Shown: piece by piece, positions 8,425 through 18,157 of the stretch
Layout: every line of letters begins with the position of its first letter
Numbering within the stretch: the first letter of the stretch is position 1
Assembly (NCBI RefSeq): GCF_000019225.1
Contig: NC_010995.1
Span: forward strand, 248,001-312,000
Origin: Cellvibrio japonicus Ueda107
GTDB taxonomy: Bacteria > Pseudomonadota > Gammaproteobacteria > Pseudomonadales > Cellvibrionaceae
Direction of reading: 5' to 3'
DNA: 64,000 bases
Made by a program: the position numbers and the translations under genes
The notes under the pieces: model-generated
What the model saw: only the letters and a program-made list of their open reading frames with translations
Database searches by the model: none
What the model was told of the DNA's origin: nothing

Positions 8425-9294
8425 TTATTCAATATTCTGCACCTGCTCGCGCATCTGCTCGATCAACACCTTCAACTCCACCGCTGCCTGCGTTGTTTCA
8501 CTCACCACAGATTTCGATGAAAGCGTGTTGGCTTCGCGATTTAATTCCTGCATTAAAAAATCCAGGCGGCGGCCGAGGGAGTCGGTTTGTTTGAGGCTGC
8601 GCTTGACTTCGATGACGTGGGTGTCGAGGCGATCCAGTTCTTCATCCACATCGGCTTTTTGCGCGAGCAGGACGATTTCCTGTTCCAGGCGTTCCGGGTC
8701 GAGTTCGATTTGCAGGGCGGCGAGTTTGGTGTGCAGCTTTTCGCGCTGCGCTGCGAGGATTTCGGGCATGCGTGTACGCACATTGGCGACCTGGGCGGAG
8801 ACGGCGTCGAGGCGTGCCAGGATGAGTTGTTCCAGCTCGGCACCTTCGCGCGAGCGGTGTTCGATCAGGCCGCCCAGTGCCGATTCAAACAGTTGCAGAA
8901 CATCGGCTTGCAGGGCCTCGCGGTCCAGTTCCTGCTTTTGGATAACGCCGGGCCAGCGCAGGATTTCGAGCGCGTTAACCGGTGCGGCGACTTCGCCGAG
9001 TAAACCGTTGATTTGCTGGGCGGCCTTGGTGAGCTGGGCTACCTTGTCCAGGTTGATGCCCAGCTCCGTTTCCCCGGCCTGTTCCCACTGGATACTCAGG
9101 CTGGCCTCTACCTTGCCGCGTTGCAGAGCCTTGCGCATGGCCTCGCGCAGGGCCGGTTCGATTTCGCGGAAGTCTTCCGGCAGGCGGAAACTGGGCTCCA
9201 GGTAGCGGTGGTTGACGCTGCGGATTTCCCAGACGGCGGTACCCCAGGGGAGTTTGGCTTCACGGCGGGCGAATCCGGTCATACTGCGTGGCAT
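8425..9294 (-). CDS. yicC: YicC family endoribonuclease
   Basis: A 289-residue cytoplasmic protein. The N-terminus MPRSMTGFARREAKLPWG and the motif SVNHRYLEPSFRLPEDFR are typical YicC/YloC family features. The C-terminus (ELDRLDTHVIEVKRSLKQ, GRRLDFLMQELNREANTLSSKS) is the most conserved part. E. coli YicC is an endoribonuclease that helps degrade the small RNA RyhB. The family is charged and helical in its middle part. It is divergent from rph; the shared upstream region of about 140 bases must hold both promoters. Confidence 0.93.
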   Translation of the reverse strand: MPRSMTGFARREAKLPWGTAVWEIRSVNHRYLEPSFRLPEDFREIEPALREAMRKALQRGKVEASLSIQWEQAGETELGINLDKVAQLTKAAQQINGLLGEVAAPVNALEILRWPGVIQKQELDREALQADVLQLFESALGGLIEHRSREGAELEQLILARLDAVSAQVANVRTRMPEILAAQREKLHTKLAALQIELDPERLEQEIVLLAQKADVDEELDRLDTHVIEVKRSLKQTDSLGRRLDFLMQELNREANTLSSKSVVSETTQAAVELKVLIEQMREQVQNIE

Positions 9295-9433
9295 GGCATT
9301 TCCTCATGGCTGGCGGTTACCTGCGAAGTCGATAGCTGGTAGAGTTCGCGGGCTTTGATCAATGAATTGAACGCGGGATGGTATCACACCTCCCTGACTC
9401 GTATTTTTGTCCCGTTAGTCGTAAGGATTCCCT

Positions 9434-10153
9434 ATGCAACGTCCCAGTGGTCGCAACCCCCAGGCATTACGTCCTATCCGCATTACCCGCCGCTATACCA
9501 AACATGCCGAAGGCTCGGTATTGATTGAGTTTGGCGATACCAAAGTGATTTGTACTGCCAGCGTGGTAGCCGGTGTGCCCAGCTTCCTGCGCGGCCAGGG
9601 CCAGGGGTGGTTGACCGCTGAATACGGCATGTTGCCGCGCTCTACCGGTACGCGGATGGATCGCGAAGCAGCGCGCGGCAAGCAGCAGGGGCGCACGGTG
9701 GAAATCCAGCGCCTGATCGGTCGGTCGCTGCGGGCGGCGATTGATTTGAACGCCCTGGGTGAAAACACCATCCACCTGGATTGCGATGTGATCCAGGCCG
9801 ATGGCGGTACGCGTACGGCGTCGATTACCGGTGCCTGGGTGGCACTGGCCGATGCGGTGGCCTGGCTCAAAGCCGAAGGCCGGGTGACGGATGAGCCGCT
9901 GAAGCGCGCGATTGCGTCAGTATCGGTCGGGATTTACCAGGGTGTTCCGGTACTGGATCTGGATTACCCCGAGGATTCGGCGGCAGATACGGATATGAAT
10001 GTGGTGATGGGCGATGATGGCGGCATTATCGAGATCCAGGGCACCGCCGAGGCTGAGCCTTTTACCGAGGCGGAATTTGCGGCCATGTTGAGCCTGGCCA
10101 AGCAGGGTATTGGCCAGTTGCACCAGTTACAGCAGCAGGCCTTGTCACACTAA
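9434..10153 (+). CDS. rph: ribonuclease PH
   Basis: A 239-residue phosphorolytic 3'-5' exoribonuclease that trims the 3' end of tRNA precursors. The N-terminus (MQRPSGRNPQALRPIRITRRYTKHAEGSVLIEFG) and the motifs GWLTAEYGMLPRSTGTR, RLIGRSLRAAIDL, DCDVIQADGGTRTASITGA and LDLDYPEDSAADTDMNVVM cover the whole RNase PH family pattern. Length is normal (E. coli 238). The divergent position of yicC and rph is conserved in many gammaproteobacteria. Confidence 0.97.
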   Translation: MQRPSGRNPQALRPIRITRRYTKHAEGSVLIEFGDTKVICTASVVAGVPSFLRGQGQGWLTAEYGMLPRSTGTRMDREAARGKQQGRTVEIQRLIGRSLRAAIDLNALGENTIHLDCDVIQADGGTRTASITGAWVALADAVAWLKAEGRVTDEPLKRAIASVSVGIYQGVPVLDLDYPEDSAADTDMNVVMGDDGGIIEIQGTAEAEPFTEAEFAAMLSLAKQGIGQLHQLQQQALSH

Positions 10154-10426
10154 TCCGCGGGAGCCGCTATCCGGGGTTGTCCCGGCTGGCGGTGTGCCGA
10201 TAAGCCTCTTTTTCGACCCCTGGCGCGTCATAAAAAGTAAATTTATTTCGTTCCTGGCGCGCCAACTGCTACCTTTTACTAACAAACCACGCCCCGCCAA
10301 GAGGGTGATATAAATTACGGGTAACTCCGCATTACCCGCGCATCGAGAGCAAAAAATCACCACGGCATTTATTTCCAGTTCCTTAGATAGGCCTTTACCA
10401 GGCTGTTACACAATCAGGTCATACCT
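10154..10426. other. rph to GH3 intergenic region
   Basis: No coding frame is supported. A short hairpin, CGGGTAA / TTACCCG, spans 10318-10338, about 90 bases before the GH3 start. The string cctggcgcg occurs twice (about 10219 and 10254). I see no copy of the TGGGACGAC motif that precedes the laminarin genes, so this GH3 is probably regulated differently. Confidence 0.4.
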
Positions 10427-13036
10427 ATGAAAGATGATTTCCCTCAACGCTTGTTGCGCGTGAGTGCCGCATCGCTTTTGGTGCTGGCGGCACTGGCGGG
10501 TTGTGATTCCCGCGCTCCCTCTACAACAGACTCTACGACGACAGTATCTGCCGATACTGTGACGACCCAGGCCACCGAAAAGGTGGAGTGGCCAGTGCTC
10601 AACAGCGCCATTAAAAAAGACCCGGCAGTCGAGGCGCGTGTGGATGACTTGCTGGCGCGCATGACACTGGAAGAAAAAATCGGCCAACTGGTCCAGCCGG
10701 AAATTCGCCATGTGACGCCCGAGGACATTAAGCAATACCACGTCGGTTCGGTCTTAAACGGCGGTGGCAGCACACCCGGTGCCAACAAATATGCCAGCCT
10801 TGAAGACTGGGTGAAGCTGGCAGACAGCTTCTATTACGCCTCGGTGGATAAATCTGATGGTCGTATCGGTATTCCGGTGATCTGGGGTACCGATGCGGTA
10901 CACGGCCTGGGTAACGTTATAGGTGCAACCCTGTTTCCGCACAACATAGGTCTGGGCGCGACCAACAACCCGGAGTTGCTCAAGCAAATCGGTTGGGCGA
11001 CAGCGCGTGAAATTGCTGCGACTGGCCTGGATTGGGATTTCTCGCCTACAGTCGCCGTAGCGCGCGATGATCGCTGGGGCCGCACCTACGAATCCTGGTC
11101 GGAAGATCCGCAGATTGTCCATGCCTTCGCCGGCAAGATGGTGGAGGGACTGCAGGGCACAGGAGGTTCTGACCGACTGTTTACCCATGAACATGTTATC
11201 GCCACGGCCAAGCACTTTATTGGCGACGGCGGTACGTTGAATGGTGTGGATCGCGGTGAAACCCAGGGCGATGAAAAAGTCCTGCGCGATATCCACGGTG
11301 CCGGTTATTTCAGTGCGATTGAGTCTGGCGTGCAGGTGGTGATGGCCTCCTTTACCAGTTGGGAAGGCACGCGCATGCACGGCCACAAGTACCTGCTGAC
11401 CGATGTGCTTAAAGACCGTATGGGTTTTGATGGCCTGGTGGTGGGGGATTGGAGCGGCCACAGTTTTATTCCCGGTTGTACCGCGCTTAATTGCCCACAA
11501 TCGCTGATGGCAGGGCTGGATATTTACATGGTGCCCGAGCCGGATTGGAAAGAGCTGTATAAAAATCTGCTGGCGCAGGCCAAAACCGGCGAGCTTCCCA
11601 TGGCGCGGGTCGACGACGCGGTGCGGCGCATCCTGCGCGTGAAAATCCGTGCGGGCCTGTTTGAAAAAGGCGCACCATCGACGCGACCGCTGGCTGGTAA
11701 AAAAGACGTGCTCGGTGCCCCCGAACACCGCGAGGTTGCCCGCCAGGCCGTGCGTGAATCCCTGGTGTTGCTGAAAAACAAAAATAATCTCCTGCCTCTC
11801 GCCCGCCAGCAAACCGTGTTGGTCACCGGGGATGGTGCCGACAATATCGGCAAGCAATCCGGTGGCTGGTCAGTGTCCTGGCAGGGCACGGGCAACACCA
11901 ATGCGGACTTCCCCGGCGCTACTTCCATCTATGCCGGTATCAACGCCGTGGTGGAGCAGGCCGGTGGTAAAACCCTGCTGAGTGACGATGGCAGCTTTAG
12001 TGAAAAACCCGATGTGGCGATTGTGGTATTCGGTGAAGATCCCTATGCCGAAATGCAGGGCGATGTGGGCAACATGGCCTATAAACCACGCGACACCAGC
12101 GATTGGGAACTGTTGAAGAAATTACGCAGCCAGGGTATTCCGGTGGTATCGCTGTTTATTTCCGGCCGCCCACTGTGGGTGAACCGCGAGATCAATGCCT
12201 CGGATGCGTTTGTGGCCGTCTGGTTGCCGGGCACTGAAGGCCAGGGGATTGCCGATGTCATCTTCAGGAATGCGCAGGGCGAGATCAATTACGACGTGAA
12301 AGGCCGCCTGAGTTTCTCCTGGCCCAAGCGCCCCGAACAAACACCGCTGAACCGCGGTGATGCCAATTACGATCCGCTGTTCCCCTATGGCTATGGCCTG
12401 AGCTATGGCGATAAAGATACCCTGGGTGACAACCTGTCCGAGGAGGGTATTCAATTGGCTGAGGCTCTGGATGTGCTCGACCTGTTCAACCGTCGTCCGA
12501 TTGAGCCCTGGCAATTGGAAATCATCGGTTACCAGAATGACCGTGTGCCCATGGCCAGCAGTACAGTGACCGCTTCCTCGCTGAAAATTCAGGCGGTGGA
12601 TCGCAACGAGCAAGAGGACGCGCGCCGCGTGCAATGGAATGGCTCGGGACCTGGCCAGGTTGCCCTGTCAGTGGGTGATCGCCAGGATTTTATCGGCTAC
12701 GTTAAATCCGATTCGGCGCTGGTCTTTGATATCAAGGTGAATGCGGCTCCCACAGTGACGACTTACCTGCGCTTGGGTTGCGGTTCTTACTGCGCATCGG
12801 ATATCGACCTGACGGAAAAACTTAAAGGCTTTGCCGGACAGGATTGGCAGACAGTGACCGTGCCACTCCACTGCTACCCGAATTCCGGCGCAAACTTCGG
12901 TGTAACCCAACCGCCGGAAGAGTTCTGGACCCAGGTGCTGCAACCCTTCTCACTGTTAACCAGTGGCACATTGGATGTGACCTTTGCGCAGGTGCGTGTC
13001 GTAAAAGGTGCTGGAAAAGACGTCGCCTGCCCCTGA
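10427..13036 (+). CDS. GH3 beta-glucosidase / exo-beta-glucanase lipoprotein
   Basis: An 869-residue lipoprotein (lipobox LAGC, Cys26), predicted to face the periplasm or cell surface. The GH3 N-terminal TIM barrel begins near residue 65 (RVDDLLARMTLEEKIGQLVQPE), and the nucleophile is Asp341 in GLVVGDWSGH. The second domain carries FGEDPYAEMQGD, whose Glu542 corresponds to the acid/base of barley ExoI-type enzymes. The last 170 residues form an ExoP-like galactose-binding domain (ALVFDIKVN...). Such enzymes release glucose from the non-reducing ends of beta-glucan oligosaccharides. It stands alone between rph and metF. A close paralogue lies at 35549 in the laminarin locus; this copy could have arisen by duplication. 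Confidence 0.93.
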   Translation: MKDDFPQRLLRVSAASLLVLAALAGCDSRAPSTTDSTTTVSADTVTTQATEKVEWPVLNSAIKKDPAVEARVDDLLARMTLEEKIGQLVQPEIRHVTPEDIKQYHVGSVLNGGGSTPGANKYASLEDWVKLADSFYYASVDKSDGRIGIPVIWGTDAVHGLGNVIGATLFPHNIGLGATNNPELLKQIGWATAREIAATGLDWDFSPTVAVARDDRWGRTYESWSEDPQIVHAFAGKMVEGLQGTGGSDRLFTHEHVIATAKHFIGDGGTLNGVDRGETQGDEKVLRDIHGAGYFSAIESGVQVVMASFTSWEGTRMHGHKYLLTDVLKDRMGFDGLVVGDWSGHSFIPGCTALNCPQSLMAGLDIYMVPEPDWKELYKNLLAQAKTGELPMARVDDAVRRILRVKIRAGLFEKGAPSTRPLAGKKDVLGAPEHREVARQAVRESLVLLKNKNNLLPLARQQTVLVTGDGADNIGKQSGGWSVSWQGTGNTNADFPGATSIYAGINAVVEQAGGKTLLSDDGSFSEKPDVAIVVFGEDPYAEMQGDVGNMAYKPRDTSDWELLKKLRSQGIPVVSLFISGRPLWVNREINASDAFVAVWLPGTEGQGIADVIFRNAQGEINYDVKGRLSFSWPKRPEQTPLNRGDANYDPLFPYGYGLSYGDKDTLGDNLSEEGIQLAEALDVLDLFNRRPIEPWQLEIIGYQNDRVPMASSTVTASSLKIQAVDRNEQEDARRVQWNGSGPGQVALSVGDRQDFIGYVKSDSALVFDIKVNAAPTVTTYLRLGCGSYCASDIDLTEKLKGFAGQDWQTVTVPLHCYPNSGANFGVTQPPEEFWTQVLQPFSLLTSGTLDVTFAQVRVVKGAGKDVACP

Positions 13037-13060
13037 GGTGAAGTGAATTTTCCACCATAA

Positions 13061-13100
13061 AAAATCCCCCGCCAGGTCTATTCTGGCGGGGGATTTTTTT
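13061..13100. terminator. bidirectional terminator between GH3 and metF
   Basis: A 15-bp stem (aaaatcccccgccag / ctggcgggggatttt) with a 7-base loop and A/T tracts on both sides serves the two converging genes. Confidence 0.9.
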
Positions 13101-13129
13101 ATCGGTTATCCACAGTGGAAACGCGCAGA

Positions 13130-13978
13130 TTACTCGGTTGGGATCAACCCCAGGTTGCGTACGATCTGCGCGGTAGGCTCGGTCTGGTTCATGGTGTAGA
13201 AATGCAAGCCCGGCGCTTCGTTTTCCAGCAACACCTCACACAGCTCCGTTACCAGATCAACACCGAAGGCCCGCAGGCTTTCTTCATCATCGCCGTAATT
13301 TTCCAGGGCCTTACGCAACCAGCGCGGAATTTCAGCGCCGCAGGTATCGGAAAAACGGGTCAGGTTTTTGTAGTTGATAATCGGCATGATACCGGGGTAA
13401 ATCGGCTGGGTAATGCCGATTTTGATGCACTGTTCAATAAAGTAAAAATACGCATCCGGGTTGAAAAAATATTGGGTGATGGCGCTATTGGCACCCGCAT
13501 CGAATTTACCTTTCAAATAGCGGATATCGTCGCTGTAACTCTTGGCCTGGGGATGGATTTCCGGGTAGGCCGCCACTTCGAGGTGAAAGTGATCACCGAA
13601 ATGCTGGCGGATAAATGCCACCAATTCATTGGCATAAACCAATTGGTAGGCGCCGCCGACACCCGAAGGCATATCGCCGCGCAGGGCCACGATGCGATCC
13701 ACGCCGGTTGTCTGGTAATCCTGCAACAGGGCTTTGATCGTCGCTTCGTCGTCCCCGCCAAAGGACAGGTGTGGCGCAACACTGATGCCATCGGCTTTAC
13801 ATTGGGTGACCAGCCCCTTGGTGTTATCGCGTGTGGAGCCACCGGCACCGTAGGTCACCGAGAAAAAATCGGGCGCGAATTGCGCCAGCTGGTCGCGCAC
13901 CCTGAGCAGCTTTTCCTTTCCCTCCGCAGTTTTGGGGGGAAAGAATTCAAAACTTAAACGAGGTTGTGAATCAATCAT
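13130..13978 (-). CDS. metF: 5,10-methylenetetrahydrofolate reductase
   Basis: A 282-residue FAD enzyme that reduces 5,10-methylene-THF to 5-methyl-THF, the methyl donor for methionine synthesis. Family motifs include LSFEFFPPKTAEGKEKL near the start, FFSVTYGAGGSTRD with the catalytic region, VDRIVALRGDMP, and QYFFNPDAYFYFIEQC. Length is close to E. coli MetF (296). It is the last gene of the minus-strand operon sahR-metK-ahcY-metF; a REP-like hairpin lies in the 80-base gap before it. Confidence 0.97.
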   Translation of the reverse strand: MIDSQPRLSFEFFPPKTAEGKEKLLRVRDQLAQFAPDFFSVTYGAGGSTRDNTKGLVTQCKADGISVAPHLSFGGDDEATIKALLQDYQTTGVDRIVALRGDMPSGVGGAYQLVYANELVAFIRQHFGDHFHLEVAAYPEIHPQAKSYSDDIRYLKGKFDAGANSAITQYFFNPDAYFYFIEQCIKIGITQPIYPGIMPIINYKNLTRFSDTCGAEIPRWLRKALENYGDDEESLRAFGVDLVTELCEVLLENEAPGLHFYTMNQTEPTAQIVRNLGLIPTE

Positions 13979-13990
13979 GTTTTTTTTCCT

Positions 13991-14049
13991 GTAGGTTGGG
14001 CAGTCATGCCCAACATAATTTCAACCTTGGGCATGACTGCCCAACCTAC
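13991..14049. repeat. REP-like inverted repeat, copy 1 (ahcY-metF gap)
   Basis: Two 23-base arms (13991-14013 and 14027-14049) are perfect reverse complements, separated by 13 bases. Each arm is itself a small palindrome, ttgggca-tgcccaa, flanked by GTAG. A second, slightly diverged copy sits at 15474. The arrangement resembles paired REP units (BIME) of gammaproteobacteria. Confidence 0.75.
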
Positions 14050-14058
14050 GGGTTTGCC

Positions 14059-15447
14059 TTAATATTTGTAGGAGTCGGGCTTGAAGGGACCTTCCACTTC
14101 AACGCCAATATACTCGGCTTGTTGTGCAGTCAGCTTGGTGATCACACCGCCAAAGCCTTCCACCATATCGCGCGCCACTTCCTCGTCGAGTTTTTTGGGC
14201 AGCACACGCACATAAATATGCTCGGCCTTTTGTTCAGCCGGCAGGTCGGCAAATTTGCGCTCGTACAGGTAAATTTGCGCGAGCACCTGGTTGGCGAAGG
14301 AACCATCCATGATGCGCGAGGGGTGACCGGTGGCATTGCCGAGGTTCACCAGGCGGCCTTCCGATAAAACAATCAAATGGTTGTTGGTGGTTTTATCGCG
14401 GTACACCTTGTGTACCTGGGGTTTTACTTCTTCCCACTCCCAGTACTTGCGCATATACGCCGTGTCGATTTCGCTATCAAAGTGGCCGATGTTGCACACC
14501 ACGGCGCCGTTTTTCAGGGCGCGCAGCATGGCAGAGTCGCACACATTCACGTTGCCGGTGGTAGTGACGACCAGATCAGTCGTGCCCAGGACTATGTGGT
14601 TAATGTCGTCGTAGTGGCCGGTGGTGATGCCGTTGCTGTACGCAGACACCACTTCGAAACCGTCCATACAGGCCTGCATGGCGCAAATCGGATCTATCTC
14701 GGTGACCTTCACAATCATGCCTTCCTGGCGCAGTGATGCAGCAGAACCTTTGCCCACATCGCCGTAGCCAATTACCAGGGCTTTTTTACCGGCCAGCAAA
14801 TGGTCGGTGCCGCGTTTGATCGCATCGTTCAGGCTGTGGCGACAACCGTATTTGTTGTCGTTCTTACTTTTGGTCACTGCATCGTTTACGTTGATCGCGG
14901 GCACTTTCAGGGTGCCTTTTTTCAGCATCTCCAGCAGGCGGTGTACACCGGTGGTGGTCTCTTCGGAAATGCCGTGGATGTTATCGAGCATCTGCGGGTA
15001 TTTCTCGTGCAGTACCAGGGTCACATCGCCGCCATCGTCGAGAATCATATTGGCATCCCACTCCTTGCCGTCTTTGAGGATGGTCTGCTCGATACACCAC
15101 CAGAACTCCTCCTCGGTTTCGCCTTTCCAGGCAAACACCGGGATACCGGCAGCGGCAATGGCCGCGGCGGCATGATCCTGGGTGGAAAAAATATTACACG
15201 ATGACCAGCGCACTTCTGCGCCCAACTCCACCAGGGTTTCAATCAGTACGGCGGTCTGGATAGTCATGTGGATGCAGCCGATAATTTTGGCACCGGCCAA
15301 TGGCTTGCTGTCGCGATATTTGCGGCGCAGCGCCATAAGTGCCGGCATCTCGCCTTCGGCAATATCAATTTCCTTGCGGCCCCAGTTAGCATCGCGCGCG
15401 AATTCTTCAGCCGTTTTGGCGGCAACTTTGTAATCGGTAAAACTCAT
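14059..15447 (-). CDS. ahcY: adenosylhomocysteinase (SAH hydrolase)
   Basis: A 462-residue NAD-dependent enzyme that splits S-adenosylhomocysteine into adenosine and homocysteine. Diagnostic stretches are ADNWGRKEIDIAEGEMPALM-like DANWGRKEIDIAEGEMP, GCIHMTIQTAVLIETL, VINVNDAVTKSKNDNKYGCRHSL-like NVNDAVTKSKNDNKYG, the Rossmann motif VIGYGDVGKGSAASL, and the C-terminal KPDSYKY lysine-tyrosine tail that reaches the NAD of the neighbouring subunit. Position between metK and metF, in the same orientation, links SAM use, SAH recycling and methyl supply. No SAH riboswitch was recognised in the leader; only a REP-like repeat lies there. Confidence 0.98.
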   Translation of the reverse strand: MSFTDYKVAAKTAEEFARDANWGRKEIDIAEGEMPALMALRRKYRDSKPLAGAKIIGCIHMTIQTAVLIETLVELGAEVRWSSCNIFSTQDHAAAAIAAAGIPVFAWKGETEEEFWWCIEQTILKDGKEWDANMILDDGGDVTLVLHEKYPQMLDNIHGISEETTTGVHRLLEMLKKGTLKVPAINVNDAVTKSKNDNKYGCRHSLNDAIKRGTDHLLAGKKALVIGYGDVGKGSAASLRQEGMIVKVTEIDPICAMQACMDGFEVVSAYSNGITTGHYDDINHIVLGTTDLVVTTTGNVNVCDSAMLRALKNGAVVCNIGHFDSEIDTAYMRKYWEWEEVKPQVHKVYRDKTTNNHLIVLSEGRLVNLGNATGHPSRIMDGSFANQVLAQIYLYERKFADLPAEQKAEHIYVRVLPKKLDEEVARDMVEGFGGVITKLTAQQAEYIGVEVEGPFKPDSYKY

Positions 15448-15473
15448 GATTGAATCCTGTTTTGCACCAATCT

Positions 15474-15545
15474 GTAGGTTGGGCAGTCATGCCCAACCTG
15501 ATCGGGATTAATGAAAATGTTATTGGGCATGGCTGCCCAACCTGC
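15474..15545. repeat. REP-like inverted repeat, copy 2 (metK-ahcY gap)
   Basis: Arms at 15474-15496 and 15523-15545 pair with two mismatches over 23 bases and have the same core as the copy at 13991. The spacer is 26 bases. It lies between the metK stop and the ahcY start, so it would form a strong hairpin in the operon transcript. Confidence 0.75.
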
Positions 15546-15557
15546 AACGCATAATGT

Positions 15558-16712
<1,155 letters not shown>

Positions 16713-16783
16713 GATTTTTTCCTTTAAAAATTCACAAAAATACAGTTAATAACGACCGGCCCCGGGTGGACACCCGACAGCCG

Positions 16784-17794
16784 TTAAACATTCGCCAGCT
16801 TGAAAAATTGCCGTAACTGGATTTGAAAGCCATTGCGCAGGGCAAAATATACGCTCTGGCCTTCCTCCAAACCTGCCGAGGCTGCCCAGCGCGAAAAATC
16901 ATCCGGCTCGAAGCCCTGCCATAAATCGCCACAGGCATCGCGCACCCAGGCTTGTTCGTGGCGACACAGGTCGCAGATCAACAGGGCACCACCGGGCACC
17001 AGGGCGCGACTTAAATCCTGGAAAATATCGGCGGGTGAGGGTGTGTGGTGCAGCACCATGTTCACCAGGATGCAATCGGCCAGCACTTTGTGGCTGGGCA
17101 GGCTGGCGGTATCGCCGTGGATAAATTCGATATTGCGCAGTTGTTTGCCGGCGGCAAAGCGGCGCGCCTTGTCGAGCATGTTGGCGGCGTTATCCAGGGC
17201 GATGACCTGGTCAAACTGCGGTGACAATAGCGCCAGGAATTCACCTTCGCCGGGGCCAACCTCCAGGGCGAGGTTCTTCGCGCGCAAGGGGGTATTGTTC
17301 AGCAGCTGCGCCATGGGTTCGGCGTAGACCGGATAACTCGCAATCAAATCCTGTTGGGCGCGGAATTTATCGGCGTTCTCACTGAAGAAACCCTGTGCAA
17401 CCTGGCTGCGCTCCTGCTGCAACAATGCAATCTGCTCGCGCAGTGCCGGTGACAGGGGTTGTGTATCCACCGTTGCAAACAGCTGCTGTTGCAAGGCCGC
17501 CAGCGGGCTATCGGGGGGCAGGTAGGCGCGGCGGTAAAAAATGGAATTGGCTTCGCGGCGCGAGCTTAACAAACCGGCGGTGGTCAGCACCTTTAAATGG
17601 TGGCTCATACCCGATTGTTTGATCGAGAAAATCCGGCACAGCTCCAGCACCCCGAAGGAGTCCCGCGCCAGTACCCGCAAAATGTCCAGGCGCAAAGGAT
17701 CGCCGGCCGCTTTCAATAAGTGGGTCAGGGCGTTATCGGCATCCAGCGATCCGCTCGCGGGTTCCGGGATGCTGGTGAGTATCTGGCTGCTCAT
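16784..17794 (-). CDS. sahR: ArsR family regulator fused to SAM-dependent methyltransferase, SahR type
   Basis: I choose ATG 17794 (336 residues); the frame could begin at a TTG at 17821, but that codon overlaps the large palindrome. The N-terminal winged helix (about 20-95, LLKAAGDPLRLDILRVLARDSFGVLELCRIFSIKQSGMSHHLKVL) is ArsR-like. The C-terminal half is a class I methyltransferase fold (LALEVGPGEGEFLALL, motif I; VLADCILVNMVLHHTPSP). SahR regulators of Proteobacteria have this fused form and respond to S-adenosylhomocysteine, repressing methionine-cycle genes. The gene heads the metK-ahcY-metF operon with a perfect dyad upstream, so autoregulation is very likely. The ligand assignment is by family and context. 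Confidence 0.85.
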   Translation of the reverse strand: MSSQILTSIPEPASGSLDADNALTHLLKAAGDPLRLDILRVLARDSFGVLELCRIFSIKQSGMSHHLKVLTTAGLLSSRREANSIFYRRAYLPPDSPLAALQQQLFATVDTQPLSPALREQIALLQQERSQVAQGFFSENADKFRAQQDLIASYPVYAEPMAQLLNNTPLRAKNLALEVGPGEGEFLALLSPQFDQVIALDNAANMLDKARRFAAGKQLRNIEFIHGDTASLPSHKVLADCILVNMVLHHTPSPADIFQDLSRALVPGGALLICDLCRHEQAWVRDACGDLWQGFEPDDFSRWAASAGLEEGQSVYFALRNGFQIQLRQFFKLANV

Positions 17795-17815
17795 GGGGCG
17801 CCAGTCTAGCAGTGC

Positions 17816-17853
17816 GGCCAACCTATATCAAAATTTTTTGATATAGGTTGGCC
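17816..17853. promoter_or_regulatory. 38-bp palindrome, predicted SahR operator
   Basis: Two 18-base arms (17816-17833 and 17836-17853) are perfect reverse complements around a 2-base centre. The core is TATATCAAAA-tt-TTTTGATATA. It begins 22 bases upstream of the sahR ATG on the minus strand. Such a perfect AT-centred dyad fits an ArsR-family dimer site. Confidence 0.75.
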
Positions 17854-18157
17854 GTGCGGAGTGTAGAATCTGGCCGGGCCGGGGTGCTGTTTACGATTAA
17901 TTCCTGCTATGGGATGGCTTATTCCTTTACGTCCGTGCCATGGCTGGGCGAAAATAGCCGCCCTTTTGGCACTTCACCCGGTCCAACACCCTCCGGCAGG
18001 TGCCAGCCAGCGACGGCGGCTGGAACCCAACGACACACAAAGCCCATCCAGAGGCGGTTACAAGCGGCAAATGCCCACAGCGCTTTGCGAATCCCGGTCA
18101 CCCGGTGCCCGGCGACTACAACAGCAATCAACTTATGTTTAAGGAGCCTTGAGTTTC
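17854..18157. other. sahR-tkt divergent intergenic region
   Basis: Between the palindrome and tkt lie about 300 bases without a convincing gene. A frame at 17848-18462 overlaps tkt out of phase and has no family features. The tkt promoter should be here, but I cannot define it by eye. A ribosome site, AAGGAG, lies at 18141. Confidence 0.4.

Noticed and set aside
13991..14049. Rho-independent terminator between ahcY and metF
   Set aside because: The stem is strong, but no T-run follows on the minus strand in the transcription direction, and the same unit occurs again at 15474. A REP-type element fits better.
15448..15557. SAH riboswitch in front of ahcY
   Set aside because: Riboswitches of this class are known before ahcY in related bacteria, but the leader here is taken up by a REP-like repeat and I see no riboswitch core. 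Regulation by SahR explains the operon.
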